Shown here: positions 43,600 to 52,636 of the stretch, one piece after another
Layout: every line of letters starts with the position of its first letter
How positions within the stretch are numbered: position 1 is the stretch's first letter
Assembly (NCBI RefSeq): GCF_001425235.1
Contig: NZ_LMEA01000008.1
Coordinates: 620,001-684,000, forward strand
DNA: 64,000 bases
Direction of reading: 5' to 3'
Source of the DNA: Devosia sp. Root413D1
GTDB lineage: Bacteria; Pseudomonadota; Alphaproteobacteria; Rhizobiales; Devosiaceae
Position numbers and translations under genes: made by a program
Notes under the pieces: model-generated
The model's database searches: none
Told to the model about the DNA's origin: nothing
Seen by the model: only the letters and a program-made list of their open reading frames with translations

Positions 43600-44490
43600 C
43601 TACTTCAGCGCTTCGCTGAAGAACTTTGCGAACGAGCCCTCAACCAGTGCACTGACCTCAGGCTGATCGCTGTAGAAGCCGTAGCCGTGGTCGGCTTCGG
43701 GGACGAGCACGATCGAGGCGGCGGGGTAGGCGGCGATGACGGCTTCGTTCTCGGCCGGCTTGATCACCACGTCCTTGTCGCCATGCACCACCAGCATAGC
43801 GCCCTTGTAGGCGCTGATGGCTTCGAGCGGCTTGGAAGCCAGCAATTCGTCGAACCACTGCTTGCTCAGCTTCTGCTGCTGCCCGAACATCGTCGTGTAA
43901 TCGGCATAGCCCTTGTCGCTGGAAGCTTCGGCATAGAGCCGCTCGTACTCGGCTTCCGATCCGCCCGCGAAGAACAGCAGCAGATCCTTGCCCGGATTGG
44001 CTGATGGGGCGAGCAGGCCCATCGCCTTGTATGGATTGCCTTCGGTCTGGCCGACGGTCAGTGCGATGCGGCCGCCCATGCTGTAGCCAAGGATGCCGAG
44101 GCGAGCAGGATCGGCCGGGAAGTTCTGCAGCAGGTAGGCGAGGCTGGCGTTCGAGTCCGAGATCATGTTGCTGAGGTAGCCCTCGGTGAACGGCTCCTTG
44201 CTGTCGCCGCTGCCGGGGAAATCCATGCGGATCGTGAGGATGCCAGCATCGGCCAGCGCCTTGGCCAGGCGGGTGAAGCCGCCGCCTTCCTGCCGGCCGC
44301 CGCCGTGGCCGTGATTCATCACCACTGCGGGGAAGGGCCCCGCGCCATCCGGTACGACAACGGTGGCAGGGACGGCGCGGGCACCGTTCATCACGGTGAC
44401 CTCGCTCACCGTCTCCGCCTGCGCCATCGTTGCGGCCACAAGGGCGAACGAGGCAATCAACATCGTCATTCCGGTCTTCACGACTTGCAT
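43600..44490 (-). CDS. Exported alpha/beta hydrolase (dienelactone-hydrolase-like)
   Basis: A 296-aa hydrolase with signal peptide MQVVKTGMTMLIASFALVAATMAQA, so periplasmic. The nucleophile is Ser137 in LGILGYSMGGRIAL; the acid is in VVHGDKDVVIKP and the His in EADHGYGF. GHGGGRQEGG near residue 61 forms the oxyanion side. Substrates could be esters or peptides. It converges with smpB and lies 113 bp downstream of the FecR-domain gene on the same strand. Confidence 0.85.
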   Translation of the reverse strand: MQVVKTGMTMLIASFALVAATMAQAETVSEVTVMNGARAVPATVVVPDGAGPFPAVVMNHGHGGGRQEGGGFTRLAKALADAGILTIRMDFPGSGDSKEPFTEGYLSNMISDSNASLAYLLQNFPADPARLGILGYSMGGRIALTVGQTEGNPYKAMGLLAPSANPGKDLLLFFAGGSEAEYERLYAEASSDKGYADYTTMFGQQQKLSKQWFDELLASKPLEAISAYKGAMLVVHGDKDVVIKPAENEAVIAAYPAASIVLVPEADHGYGFYSDQPEVSALVEGSFAKFFSEALK

Positions 44491-44603
44491 AGGCGCTTCC
44501 CTTTGAAGGTACTGAGAAAAATCCGACTGACGAGCGTGTCACCGGCTCTCCCGGAGTGTCAACGGCGACCTTGGCCCACTCCAGCGCTCAATCGCATCCG
44601 CCT

Positions 44604-45473
44604 TCAGGGCTTGTCCTTGCCCTTGCCTTTGCCGGGGTTGCCCTGTTCGGTTGGGCCCTCATCGCCTTCCCCGCCATTACCAAGGCCATTATTGCCCTTC
44701 GCCTCGGTCGGGGGAGGCGGCGGTGGCGACAGCGGCACTGGAACGATGGGCGGTGGATCGGTCACGGCGAGGCGCTGAGCCGTCTCGCGCTCGATCTGCA
44801 CCGGCGCGATGCATTGCGCAGGGCGGGTAACGCGGAAGTCGCGAAGCAACCGCGACTGCGAGGCGACATAGGGGAAGGCGCCGGCCACCTTGAGCCGCTC
44901 GGCCTCGCGCGTCACGATGTCGGCCTCGCGCTTTGAGACCAGTTGCGCCACGCCGCAGCGCTCGCTGAGCGTCACGCACTTTCCCCTTACCGGGCAGAGG
45001 ATGACCGCGCCGTGGAACAGCACGACGTTGGTCTGCCCCGTCCGCCCCTCGACAGTGAAGTCGAACTCGGTGCCGCGGATGCCGATCGTGCCGGTGGGCG
45101 TGGCGATCCTGTAGGCGTTCTTGTCGCCGTTACCGGTGATGAAGCGGAAGGTGCCGGCCAGCGCGTTGATCGCGAACTTCTCCGGCGTCCCGTCATTGCG
45201 CATCAGGTAGCGCTCGATCACGAGGCTCGAGCCACGGCCGATAACGAGGCGGGTCTGGTCGGAGAACACGACCTGCACCTCGCCATTGAGGCCGGTGACC
45301 ACGGTCTCGCCTTCGCGCAGCTCGGAACCCTTGAGCAGGCTGACCCGCGCCTGGCCGAAACCGCCCGTCGCTTCCGGCCGGACCTCGGCGACCTGGCCAA
45401 GTGAATCCGCTGCATTGGCATCCGCCGTCAGCAGTGCGACCAGCAGTGCGAAGAAAATCCCAAGACGCGGCAT
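44604..45473 (-). CDS. FecR-domain periplasmic protein
   Basis: A 289-aa protein with signal peptide MPRLGIFFALLVALLTADANA. The FecR domain spans about 25-150: VSLLKGSELREGETVVTG, then GEVQVVFSDQTRLVIGRGS and AYRIATPTGTIGIRGTEFDF. The C-terminal tail is Pro-rich (VPVPLSPPPPPPTEAKG), then Gly/Asn/Glu/Lys-rich. Classical FecR is a membrane anti-sigma factor; this one has a cleavable signal and no sigma-factor partner, so it belongs to the stand-alone group whose function is unknown. Two extra cysteines (PVRGKC, SERCG) may form a disulfide. Confidence 0.85.
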   Translation of the reverse strand: MPRLGIFFALLVALLTADANAADSLGQVAEVRPEATGGFGQARVSLLKGSELREGETVVTGLNGEVQVVFSDQTRLVIGRGSSLVIERYLMRNDGTPEKFAINALAGTFRFITGNGDKNAYRIATPTGTIGIRGTEFDFTVEGRTGQTNVVLFHGAVILCPVRGKCVTLSERCGVAQLVSKREADIVTREAERLKVAGAFPYVASQSRLLRDFRVTRPAQCIAPVQIERETAQRLAVTDPPPIVPVPLSPPPPPPTEAKGNNGLGNGGEGDEGPTEQGNPGKGKGKDKP

Positions 45474-45593
45474 GACCGTGGACCTCAGTCCCTGTCTGTT
45501 CGCGTATTAAGACTTTGTTTACGTGCGAGTTCAACTGTCGATTTCGTGAGCACGACAGACGGCGGCGCCGTTGCTCTTGGCAGGATGCGGCGT

Positions 45594-46235
45594 CTACGCG
45601 GTAATCGCCCGCGCCGCACGCCCCACGACGTCCTCGAACATCGCAGTGGTCAACACGCCCGTGTTCGTGTTGTAGCGCGAGCAGTGGTAGCTATCGAACA
45701 GCGTTGCGCCGCTCGAAAGCTGGTGCTCGACGCCGTGGCCGAAGGCGAATTTCGAGCGTTTCTCGCCCAGCGTCGTTAGCAGCGAATCGTGCGCGATGCG
45801 ACCGAGCGCCAGGAAGGCACGGGGACGGTGATGCGCGATAGCCGCGCCGAGGAAGGGCCGGCAGGTCTTGATCTCGTCGCCGGTCGGCTTGTTTTGCGGC
45901 GGAACGCACCGCACCGCATTGGCGATCAGCACGTCCTGCAACTCGAGCCCATCATCCGGCCGCTGCTGGTAGTGCCCCGTGGCGAGACCGAACTTTTCGA
46001 GCGTGGCGTAGAGCAGGTCGCCGGCATAATCGCCGGTGAACGGCCGGCCGGTGCGGTTGGCCCCCTTCAAGCCTGGCGCAAGGCCGACGATCATCAGCCC
46101 GGGGTGTTCGTCGCCCCAGGTGGGCACCGGCCCGTTGAAGTAGTCCGGATAGGCGCGCTGGTTGTCGTGGCGGAACGCCACGAGGCGAGGGCAGCGCGGG
46201 CAATCGTGCGGCGGGTTGGTCTCAGGCAATGGCAA
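45594..46235 (-). CDS. Uracil-DNA glycosylase, family 5 (UDGb-like)
   Basis: A 213-aa iron-sulfur DNA glycosylase. VGLAPGLKGANRTGRPFTGD is the family-5 motif A, lacking the catalytic polar residue of family 4, and SYHCSRYNTNTG is motif B. Four cysteines (Cys12, Cys15, one in NAVRCVPPQ, one in YHCSRY) can hold a 4Fe-4S cluster. It removes uracil, hypoxanthine or related lesions in characterised homologues. In the conserved block between smpB and rpoZ. Confidence 0.9.
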   Translation of the reverse strand: MPLPETNPPHDCPRCPRLVAFRHDNQRAYPDYFNGPVPTWGDEHPGLMIVGLAPGLKGANRTGRPFTGDYAGDLLYATLEKFGLATGHYQQRPDDGLELQDVLIANAVRCVPPQNKPTGDEIKTCRPFLGAAIAHHRPRAFLALGRIAHDSLLTTLGEKRSKFAFGHGVEHQLSSGATLFDSYHCSRYNTNTGVLTTAMFEDVVGRAARAITA

Positions 46236-46258
46236 CCGTCAGGGCTGGAGCGGCGTTC

Positions 46259-46298
46259 AGGAAAAGTTGCAGACTTTTCCGGTTCGAACGCGCGACAA
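46259..46298 (+). repeat. AGGAAAAGT intergenic block, copy 1
   Basis: A 40-bp block differing at two positions from 58039-58078. It contains GGAAAAGT and ACTTTTCC arms around TGCAG, then GGTTCGA and GCGCGACAA. Ten bases later comes a separate perfect hairpin (46309-46344). The second copy has the same arrangement. Confidence 0.9.
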
Positions 46299-46308
46299 TC
46301 AAGCGATT

Positions 46309-46344
46309 CCAGCATTTCTCGTCTCGATAAACGAGAAATGCTGG
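46309..46344. other. Perfect 14-bp hairpin after the NYN-protein gene
   Basis: CCAGCATTTCTCGT (46309-46322) pairs perfectly with ACGAGAAATGCTGG (46331-46344). It ends six bases from the NYN-protein stop. No T-run follows on the minus strand, so it may act as a processing end rather than a classic terminator. It is the locus-specific partner of the repeat block at 46259. Confidence 0.75.
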
Positions 46345-46349
46345 GGGAC

Positions 46350-46961
46350 TCAGCTTCCCTTAGGGTCCACGGTCGCCATGGTGCGGTCAACCGGCGCGCT
46401 TCGTTCCACCTGCGGCGATGTGCGGTCGACCGGCGGGGTACGGCCGACGATCTTGGCGAGATCAGCGACGTCCATGAAGAAGTCCGCCTGCCGGCGCAGG
46501 TCGTCGGCGATCATCGGAGTCGGCGTGGTGAGCGTCGAGACGACCGTGACGCGCTTGCCCTTGCGCTGCAGCGCCGCCACCAGCGCGGTGAAATCGCCGT
46601 CGCCGGAGAACAGCACCAAGTGATCGTAATACTGGCTCATCTCGAGGGCATCGACGGTGAGCTCGATATCCATATTGCCCTTGATCTTCCGGCGTCCGGA
46701 AGCGTCGGTGAACTCCTTGGCGGGCTTGGTAACGACGGTGAAGCCGTTATAGTCGAGCCAATCGATCAGGGGCCGGATCGAGGAGTATTCCTGGTCCTCG
46801 ACCAGGGCGGTGTAGTAGTAGGCGCGCAGCAAGTACGACTTGGACTGAAACTCTGCGAGCAGCCGGCGATAGTCGATGTCGACGCCGATGGCCTTGCTGG
46901 TCGCATAGAGATTCGCGCCATCGATGAAGAGAACTATCTTCTCGCGCGGATCAATTGACAT
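46350..46961 (-). CDS. NYN-domain (LabA/DUF88-like) protein
   Basis: A 203-aa protein with a PIN-like nuclease fold. Conserved acids are in VLFIDGANLY (Asp14), GNMDIELTVDALEM (two Asp) and LVLFSGDGDFTALV (two Asp), the full set expected for a metal-dependent RNase. The C-terminal about 30 residues (RTPPVDRTSPQVERSAPVDR) are a disordered repeat. Members of this family in proteobacteria are conserved beside rpoZ/rsh, but the RNA target is unknown. Divergent from rpoZ. Confidence 0.9.
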   Translation of the reverse strand: MSIDPREKIVLFIDGANLYATSKAIGVDIDYRRLLAEFQSKSYLLRAYYYTALVEDQEYSSIRPLIDWLDYNGFTVVTKPAKEFTDASGRRKIKGNMDIELTVDALEMSQYYDHLVLFSGDGDFTALVAALQRKGKRVTVVSTLTTPTPMIADDLRRQADFFMDVADLAKIVGRTPPVDRTSPQVERSAPVDRTMATVDPKGS

Positions 46962-47308
46962 GCCTGTTCTCCTGACCGGGGCGGCCGGCCTCTCAGGCTG
47001 CCCGGCATAAACTATCGTTGGCTTACCGCTAGGATCGAAGGGTAGCCCATTTAAGGCGTGGTCCGCTCCCTAAGTTCGGAATACGCGCTTAATCCCGGGA
47101 ATTTGCAATCCCCATAAATTCGGAGCCACTCAGTCGGGATTCGCCCCCGCGGCCCAAGCCATTGTTCCGTCACACGAAACAAAAACTGCGTAGGCGTCAT
47201 ATCCCTGTGGTAAAAACACGCTGTTGTGTCCCGAGACTGAAAACCTTGTGCCCACCGACCCGGTCGTGTATGAGGGCCGCTTGATCCCACAACAACCTGG
47301 AGACGTAC
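46962..47308. promoter_or_regulatory. Divergent region between the NYN-protein gene and rpoZ
   Basis: A 347-bp stretch without a well-supported gene. It carries the rpoZ promoter at 47246-47274. A 49-codon minus-strand frame (47051-47200, MTPTQFLFRVTEQW...) exists but has only a weak ribosome-binding site. The GC content drops here relative to flanking genes, as expected for a promoter region. Confidence 0.55.
47246..47274 (+). promoter_or_regulatory. Predicted rpoZ promoter
   Basis: TTGTGC (47246-47251) and TATGAG (47269-47274) are spaced by 17 bp, placing the transcript start near 47281 and leaving a leader of about 28 nt before the rpoZ GTG. Confidence 0.55.
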
Positions 47309-47677
47309 GTGGCCCGCGTCACCGTCGAAGACTGCATTGAGAAGGTTGAGAACCGTTTCGACCTCGTGCTGATGTCAGCGCACCGCGCTCGCATGATCTC
47401 GGCTGGTTCGTCCATCACCGTCGATCGCGACAACGACAAGAACCCGGTCGTGGCGCTGCGCGAAATTGGCGATGGCACCATCTCCCCCGAAGACCTGCGC
47501 GAGGACCTGATTCACTCGCTGCAGAAATACGTCGAGGTCGACGAGCCCGAAAAGCACGCCGCTCCGCTGCTCGATGCCAACGCCGACGAAGACAGCGATA
47601 CCTTCGACACCATCAGCGAAGACGAACTGCTGCGCGGTATCGAATCCCTGGCTCCGCCGGAGCGCCGGGACGACTAA
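47309..47677 (+). CDS. rpoZ: RNA polymerase omega subunit
   Basis: A 122-aa subunit that helps assemble RNA polymerase and forms a ppGpp-binding site with beta-prime. [20 protein letters not shown] is the family start and [13 protein letters not shown] the second conserved block. The acidic C-terminal extension ([18 protein letters not shown]) is usual in alphaproteobacteria. The start is GTG at 47309 with GGAG upstream. It is followed by a terminator and then the rsh gene, placing the ppGpp receptor beside the ppGpp enzyme. Confidence 0.96.
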   Translation: MARVTVEDCIEKVENRFDLVLMSAHRARMISAGSSITVDRDNDKNPVVALREIGDGTISPEDLREDLIHSLQKYVEVDEPEKHAAPLLDANADEDSDTFDTISEDELLRGIESLAPPERRDD

Positions 47678-47720
47678 GCTCCGATTGATCGGCGGCTGAT
47701 CTCGCATATATAGTCTTGAG

Positions 47721-47750
47721 GCGTCGGGCGTTTCCGCCCGGCGCTTTTTT
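47721..47750 (+). terminator. Rho-independent terminator after rpoZ
   Basis: GCGTCGGGCG (47721-47730) pairs with CGCCCGGCGC (47735-47744) with one G-T wobble around TTTC, followed by TTTTTT. It separates rpoZ from the rsh operon, at least in part. Confidence 0.9.
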
Positions 47751-47866
47751 GTTTGCATCGTCGGTCGGGCGAGATCAGGAAAGGTCGTTGGACGTTTCCG
47801 GGCAACCTCGCGCCGAAGAGACGTGAGCCGCCGAGGCGGGGCCGCGTAGGAGAGTGCGGTAACCCT

Positions 47867-50140
47867 ATGATGCGTCAGTACGAACTCGTCGAACGGGTGC
47901 AGGCCTACAACCCGAATACCGACGAGGCACTGCTCAACAAGGCCTATGTCTATGCCATGCAGAAGCATGGCACGCAGAAGCGCGCCTCGGGCGATCCATA
48001 CTTTGCCCACCCGCTCGAAGTCGCCGCCATCCTCACCGATTTGAAGCTCGATGACGCCTCGATCGCGGTGGCGCTGTTGCACGACACCATCGAGGATACC
48101 GACGCGACGCGCGCCGAAATCGACCAGCTGTTCGGTCCGGAGATCGGCGCCATTGTCGACGGGCTGACCAAGATCGACCGGCTGCAGCTGGTGACCCGCG
48201 AAGAAGCGCAGGCGGAGAATCTCAGAAAACTCCTGCTCGCCATCTCGGCCGACGTCCGGGTGCTGCTGGTCAAGCTCGCCGACCGGCTGCACAATATGCG
48301 CACGCTCGACTTCATGCCCGAGAACAAGCGCAAGCGCATCGCCACCGAGACGATGGATATCTATGCGCCGCTGGCCGGCCGCATGGGCATGCAGGACATG
48401 CGCCAGGAGCTCGAAGACCTGGCGTTCCGGGTGCTGCAGCCGGATCACTACAAGGCGATCACTGACCGGCTCGACGAGATGAAGTCGGAGTTCGCCGACA
48501 CCATTAAGACCATCAAGACCGAACTCAGCGAGAAACTGAAAGGCGACGGCATCGACGCGCGGGTTTCGGCGCGGGTGAAATCGCCCTGGTCGATCTTCAC
48601 CAAGATTGAGCGGAAGCAAATCGCCCTCGAGCAGCTTTCGGACATGATCGGCTTCCGGGTGATCGTGCCGAGCGTCGCCGATTGCTACCGGGCGCTGGGG
48701 ATCGTCCATACCAACTGGAAGGTCGTGCCCGGGCGCTTCAAGGACTACATCTCGGTCCCCAAGCACAACGATTACCGCTCGATCCACACCACCATCGTCG
48801 GGGTCGGGCGGCAGCGCGCCGAACTGCAGATCCGCACCGAGGAGATGCACCGCATCGCCGAGCTCGGCATCGCCGCGCACGCTCTCTACAAGGAGGGCGC
48901 CACCGACATCCACAAGATCGAGAACGAGAGCAAGGCCTTCGTCTGGTTGCGCTCGACCATCAGCCACCTGACCGCCGGCTCCTCGACCGAGGATTTTCTC
49001 GAGTACACCAAGCTCGAGCTGTTCCAGGACCAGGTGTTCTGCTTCACCCCACGCGGCCGGCTCATCGCCCTGCCGCGCGGCGCCACGCCGATCGACTTCG
49101 CCTATGCGCTCCACACCGACATCGGCGACACCTGTGTGGGCGCCAAGATCAATGGGCAGATCGTGCCGTTGGTCACCCAGCTGCGCTCCGGCGACGAAGT
49201 CGAGATCATCCGCGACCAGAACCACCTGCCGCCGTCGAACTGGGAGACCATCGCCGCAACCGGCAAGGCCCGCGCCGCCATTCGCCGTGCGGTGCGGCTG
49301 CAGGCACAAGCCCGCGCCTATGCGCTCGGCGAGCACATGGTTTCGATTCTGCTCGAGCGCGAAGGCTCCGGGCTCGACGATGCCGAGTTCAAGCTGCTCG
49401 CCGAGGGGCTGGGGCAGCCGGGCAAGCGCGAACTGCTGATCGCGCTGGGCGAAGGCAAGATCAGCGGCGAGGACCTCGACACCCAGGTGATGGAGGTCAA
49501 GGGCATCAAGCGGCGGCGCAAGAAGATCGACCTGCCGGTACCCGACAAGGCCGAGGGCTGGTTCGCGCTGAAGGCGACCGACGAATTCCGCTTCCGCGTG
49601 CCGGGCAACCCGCGCTCCGGTCCAAAGGCCAAGGCGGCGCTGACCCAGCTCGATTTCAATACCCGGGTCGAGGTGTCGCCCGAGGGCGTGGTGCCGGGCG
49701 ACCGGCTGGTCGGCATCATGACGCCGGACACCCCGATCATCATCTACCCGATTCATTCGGACGCGCTGTCCGAGCTCTATGACAGCGACGTCGCCTGGAT
49801 CGACGTGCGCTGGGACGTGGCCGGCCGCGAGGACCGCGATCATCCCTGCGTCATCTCGATGCAGGCCCAGAACAAGCCGGGCTCGCTGGCCCAGATTTCC
49901 ACGGTGATTGCCGCCTGCGAGGCCAACATCCATAATCTGGTGATGCGCATGGAATCGCCCGATTTTCATCGGTTCATCTTCCAGATCGAGGTCCGTGATC
50001 TCGCCCAGCTCACCGACGTGCTGAACTCGCTGAAGCTGGCGGCCGGGATCTCGGATGTGCAGCGCGCCACGGTCGCCGAGGCCCGGGCGCTCGACCGGCT
50101 GGAATGGACTGCGCCCGAACGGCAAGAGGAGCTCGCGTGA
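47867..50140 (+). CDS. rsh: Bifunctional (p)ppGpp synthetase/hydrolase (Rsh, RelA/SpoT)
   Basis: A 757-aa stringent-response enzyme. An HD hydrolase domain comes first ([26 protein letters not shown]), intact. The synthetase follows ([36 protein letters not shown]). Then a TGS domain ([23 protein letters not shown]), a zinc-finger-like region and a C-terminal ACT domain ([16 protein letters not shown]). Both catalytic halves look functional, as in the single Rsh of most Hyphomicrobiales. I take the ATG at 47867 ([12 protein letters not shown]), the usual family start; the open frame to 47753 is leader sequence. The stop overlaps pyrE. Confidence 0.95.
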   Translation: MMRQYELVERVQAYNPNTDEALLNKAYVYAMQKHGTQKRASGDPYFAHPLEVAAILTDLKLDDASIAVALLHDTIEDTDATRAEIDQLFGPEIGAIVDGLTKIDRLQLVTREEAQAENLRKLLLAISADVRVLLVKLADRLHNMRTLDFMPENKRKRIATETMDIYAPLAGRMGMQDMRQELEDLAFRVLQPDHYKAITDRLDEMKSEFADTIKTIKTELSEKLKGDGIDARVSARVKSPWSIFTKIERKQIALEQLSDMIGFRVIVPSVADCYRALGIVHTNWKVVPGRFKDYISVPKHNDYRSIHTTIVGVGRQRAELQIRTEEMHRIAELGIAAHALYKEGATDIHKIENESKAFVWLRSTISHLTAGSSTEDFLEYTKLELFQDQVFCFTPRGRLIALPRGATPIDFAYALHTDIGDTCVGAKINGQIVPLVTQLRSGDEVEIIRDQNHLPPSNWETIAATGKARAAIRRAVRLQAQARAYALGEHMVSILLEREGSGLDDAEFKLLAEGLGQPGKRELLIALGEGKISGEDLDTQVMEVKGIKRRRKKIDLPVPDKAEGWFALKATDEFRFRVPGNPRSGPKAKAALTQLDFNTRVEVSPEGVVPGDRLVGIMTPDTPIIIYPIHSDALSELYDSDVAWIDVRWDVAGREDRDHPCVISMQAQNKPGSLAQISTVIAACEANIHNLVMRMESPDFHRFIFQIEVRDLAQLTDVLNSLKLAAGISDVQRATVAEARALDRLEWTAPERQEELA

Positions 50141-50721
50141 CCACTGACGAAGTACTGGACCTGTTCCGTGAGAGCGGCGCGCTGCTCGAGGGGCATTTCA
50201 TCCTCTCCTCCGGCCTGCGCTCGCCGATTTTCTTGCAGAAGGCCAAGGTGTTCATGCACCCGGCCAAGGCGGAAAAGCTCTGCCGCGCCCTGGCGGAGAA
50301 GATCCGCGCCGAAGGCTATGGCGATGTGAGCCAGATCGTCTCCCCGGCAGTGGGTGGGATCATTCCGGGCTACGAGACGGCGCGGCACCTGGGTGTGCCG
50401 GCGATCTACACCGAGCGGGTCGAGGGTAAGTTCGAGCTGCGCCGCGGCTTCGAGCTCGCGCCCGGCGAGAAGGTCATCATCGTCGAGGATATCGTTTCGA
50501 CCGGTATCTCGATCCGCGAGTGCATCGAGGCGATCAGGAAGACCGGCGCGGATGTCGTCGCCGCGGCGTGCCTGATCGACCGCTCCGCCGGCGAGGCGGA
50601 CGTCGGCGTGCCGCTGGTTTCATTGGTCGAGTACAAGGTGCCGGCCTATCCGGCCGACGCCTTGCCGCCCGAGCTTGCGGTTATCCCGGCGATCAAGCCG
50701 GGATCGAGGGGGCTCTCATGA
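50137..50721 (+). CDS. pyrE: Orotate phosphoribosyltransferase
   Basis: A 194-aa enzyme adding PRPP to orotate in pyrimidine synthesis. The PRPP loop is [32 protein letters not shown] and [15 protein letters not shown] are the other family blocks. The start is GTG 50137 overlapping the rsh stop as GTGA, with AGAGGA upstream; the longer frame to 50104 is disfavoured. The stop overlaps acpS. Confidence 0.95.
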   Translation: MTTDEVLDLFRESGALLEGHFILSSGLRSPIFLQKAKVFMHPAKAEKLCRALAEKIRAEGYGDVSQIVSPAVGGIIPGYETARHLGVPAIYTERVEGKFELRRGFELAPGEKVIIVEDIVSTGISIRECIEAIRKTGADVVAAACLIDRSAGEADVGVPLVSLVEYKVPAYPADALPPELAVIPAIKPGSRGLS

Positions 50722-51137
50722 TTATCGGTCTCGGTAACGACCTGTGCGATATCAAGCGGGTCGAAAAGACCCTGGAGCGTTATGGCGATCGCTTCACGCA
50801 TCGGATCTTCACCGAGCTCGAACGGCAGAAATCGGATCGCCGGGCCCAGCGCGCGGCCTCCTATGCCAAGCGTTTCGCCGCCAAGGAAGCCTGCTCGAAA
50901 GCGCTGGGAACCGGCCTTAGTTTCGGCGTTTATTGGCGCGACATGGGCGTCGTAAACCTCCCTTCGGGCAAGCCGACCATGAAGTTGACCAATGGCGCTG
51001 CCCGCATGCTGGAGCGGCTTGTTCCGGCCGGCCACAAGCCACATATCCACCTGACCATTACCGACGACGGCGGCATGGCCCAGGCGTTCGTCATTATCGA
51101 GGCGCTGCCGGTTGACCAGGCGGCGGCCCTCCCATAA
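50718..51137 (+). CDS. acpS: Holo-[acyl-carrier-protein] synthase
   Basis: A 139-aa phosphopantetheinyl transferase that activates acyl carrier protein. [20 protein letters not shown] has the metal-binding Asp8, and [17 protein letters not shown] the conserved Glu and Lys. Its ATG overlaps the pyrE stop (ATGA). It is followed by lepB after 30 bp. Confidence 0.95.
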   Translation: MIIGLGNDLCDIKRVEKTLERYGDRFTHRIFTELERQKSDRRAQRAASYAKRFAAKEACSKALGTGLSFGVYWRDMGVVNLPSGKPTMKLTNGAARMLERLVPAGHKPHIHLTITDDGGMAQAFVIIEALPVDQAAALP

Positions 51138-51167
51138 CCACTTGACCCCCAGGGGTAGAGGCGAGAA

Positions 51168-51932
51168 ATGAGCCAGTCCATGTCGAAAGCCGAAGCCAAG
51201 GCCGGCAAGAAGAAGAACGAGCTGCTCGAGACGATCATCGTGATCATCGAGGCGCTGGCGATCGCCCTGATCTTCCGGACGTTCCTCTACCAGCCGTTCT
51301 CGATCCCCACCGCCTCGATGCAGCAGACGCTGATGATCGGCGACTATTTCATCGCCAACAAGTGGACCTGGGGTTTTGGCAAATACTCGTTCCCGATCGC
51401 GCTGCCGTTCAACGGCCGCATTTTCGGCAGTGAGCCGAAGCGCGGCGATGTCGCGGTGTTCCGCAACGAAATCACCAACGAAGATTACATCAAGCGCGTC
51501 ATCGGCATGCCGGGCGATCGCATCCAGATGAAAGAGGGGCGCCTCTACATCAACGGCACCATGGTCGAGCGCCAGCAGACCGGTACGGCGACCGATACCG
51601 ACAGCTACATGACCACCGTGCCGGTGACCGTCTACACCGAGACGCTGCCCAACGGCGTCACGCACACCATCCAGGAGATCTCCGACAACGAGCAGCTCGA
51701 CAACACCGCCGAGTACGTCGTTCCCGCGGGCCACTTCTTCATGATGGGCGACAACCGCGACCGGTCCGCCGACAGCCGCGTGCTGAGCCAGGTGGGTTAC
51801 GTGCCGCTCGATAATCTGATCGGCAAGGCCGAGGCGCGGTTCTTCTCGATCAAGAACAATCTGCCGCCGTGGCAGCTGTGGGAATGGCCGGCCAACGTGC
51901 GTTGGGACCGGATGTTCCAGTCCGTGAACTGA
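51168..51932 (+). CDS. lepB: Signal peptidase I
   Basis: A 254-aa membrane protease removing signal peptides from exported proteins. One N-terminal TM (IIVIIEALAIALIFRTFLY) is followed by the catalytic Ser in FSIPTASMQQTLMIGD and the general-base Lys in YIKRVIGMPGD. The C-terminal box GHFFMMGDNRDRSADSR is intact. GAGGCGAG precedes the ATG. The stop shares one base with the rnc start (TGATG). Confidence 0.96.
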   Translation: MSQSMSKAEAKAGKKKNELLETIIVIIEALAIALIFRTFLYQPFSIPTASMQQTLMIGDYFIANKWTWGFGKYSFPIALPFNGRIFGSEPKRGDVAVFRNEITNEDYIKRVIGMPGDRIQMKEGRLYINGTMVERQQTGTATDTDSYMTTVPVTVYTETLPNGVTHTIQEISDNEQLDNTAEYVVPAGHFFMMGDNRDRSADSRVLSQVGYVPLDNLIGKAEARFFSIKNNLPPWQLWEWPANVRWDRMFQSVN

Positions 51933-52636
51933 TGGCGAAGGGACGCTCGCACGAAAAGCTCGAAGCTCGTCTGGGCTATCGCTTTGCCGACCCCGACCTG
52001 CTCGATCGGGCGCTGACTCACTCCAGCGCCGTTTCCCCAGGCAAGCGCATCGAGCGCTCCTATCAGCGGCTCGAGTTCCTCGGCGATCGCGTGCTCGGCC
52101 TCGTCGTGGCCGACATGCTGTATCGCCGGATGCCCAAGGCCAACGAAGGCGAGCTGTCGCGCTCGCTGAACACCCTGGTGCGCAAGGAAACCTGCGCCGC
52201 CATCGCTCGGCAGCTCGACCTCGGTTCGGAGATGAATCTCGGCGACAGCGAGGCGCGCACCGGCGGCGCCAACAAGGATGCCATCCTCGGCGACATCGCC
52301 GAAGCGGTGATCGGCGCCGTCTTCTGCGATGGCGGGCTGGGCCAAGCCTACGAGATCGTCGAGCGGCTGTTCGGCGAGCAGCTCGACCACGCCGGGCATG
52401 TCCGCGCCGACCCCAAGACCACGCTGCAGGAATGGGCGCAGGGCAGGGGCCTCGAGCCGCCGCTCTATGCCGAAGTCGAGCGCACCGGCCCCGATCACGC
52501 GCCGGAATTCACCATTGCCGTGCGGCTCGGCGATTTCCCCGCCATCACCGCCACCGGCCCCTCCAAAAAGCTGGCTGAGCACAAGGCCGCCGAGGCTTTC
52601 CTGATCCGAGAGAAAGTCTGGCGCGACACGATATGA
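51932..52636 (+). CDS. rnc: Ribonuclease III
   Basis: A 234-aa double-stranded-RNA endonuclease. The signature QRLEFLGDRVLGLVVAD has the catalytic Glu/Asp, and GDIAEAVIGAVF provides the second acidic pair. The C-terminal dsRNA-binding domain (PKTTLQEWAQGRG, KLAEHKAAEAFL) is complete. The start is ATG 51932, overlapping the lepB stop; the longer frame is rejected. Confidence 0.95.
   Translation: MAKGRSHEKLEARLGYRFADPDLLDRALTHSSAVSPGKRIERSYQRLEFLGDRVLGLVVADMLYRRMPKANEGELSRSLNTLVRKETCAAIARQLDLGSEMNLGDSEARTGGANKDAILGDIAEAVIGAVFCDGGLGQAYEIVERLFGEQLDHAGHVRADPKTTLQEWAQGRGLEPPLYAEVERTGPDHAPEFTIAVRLGDFPAITATGPSKKLAEHKAAEAFLIREKVWRDTI

Noticed and set aside
47051-47200. A 49-codon minus-strand frame (MTPTQFLFRVTEQW...) upstream of rpoZ
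   Set aside because: Only a weak ribosome-binding site, no membrane or domain features, and it overlaps the likely promoter region; not enough to call a gene, though conservation could revive it.
47375-50125. A 916-codon minus-strand frame antisense to rpoZ and rsh
   Set aside because: Opposite frame of a highly conserved enzyme; translation has no recognisable domain and is composition-driven.
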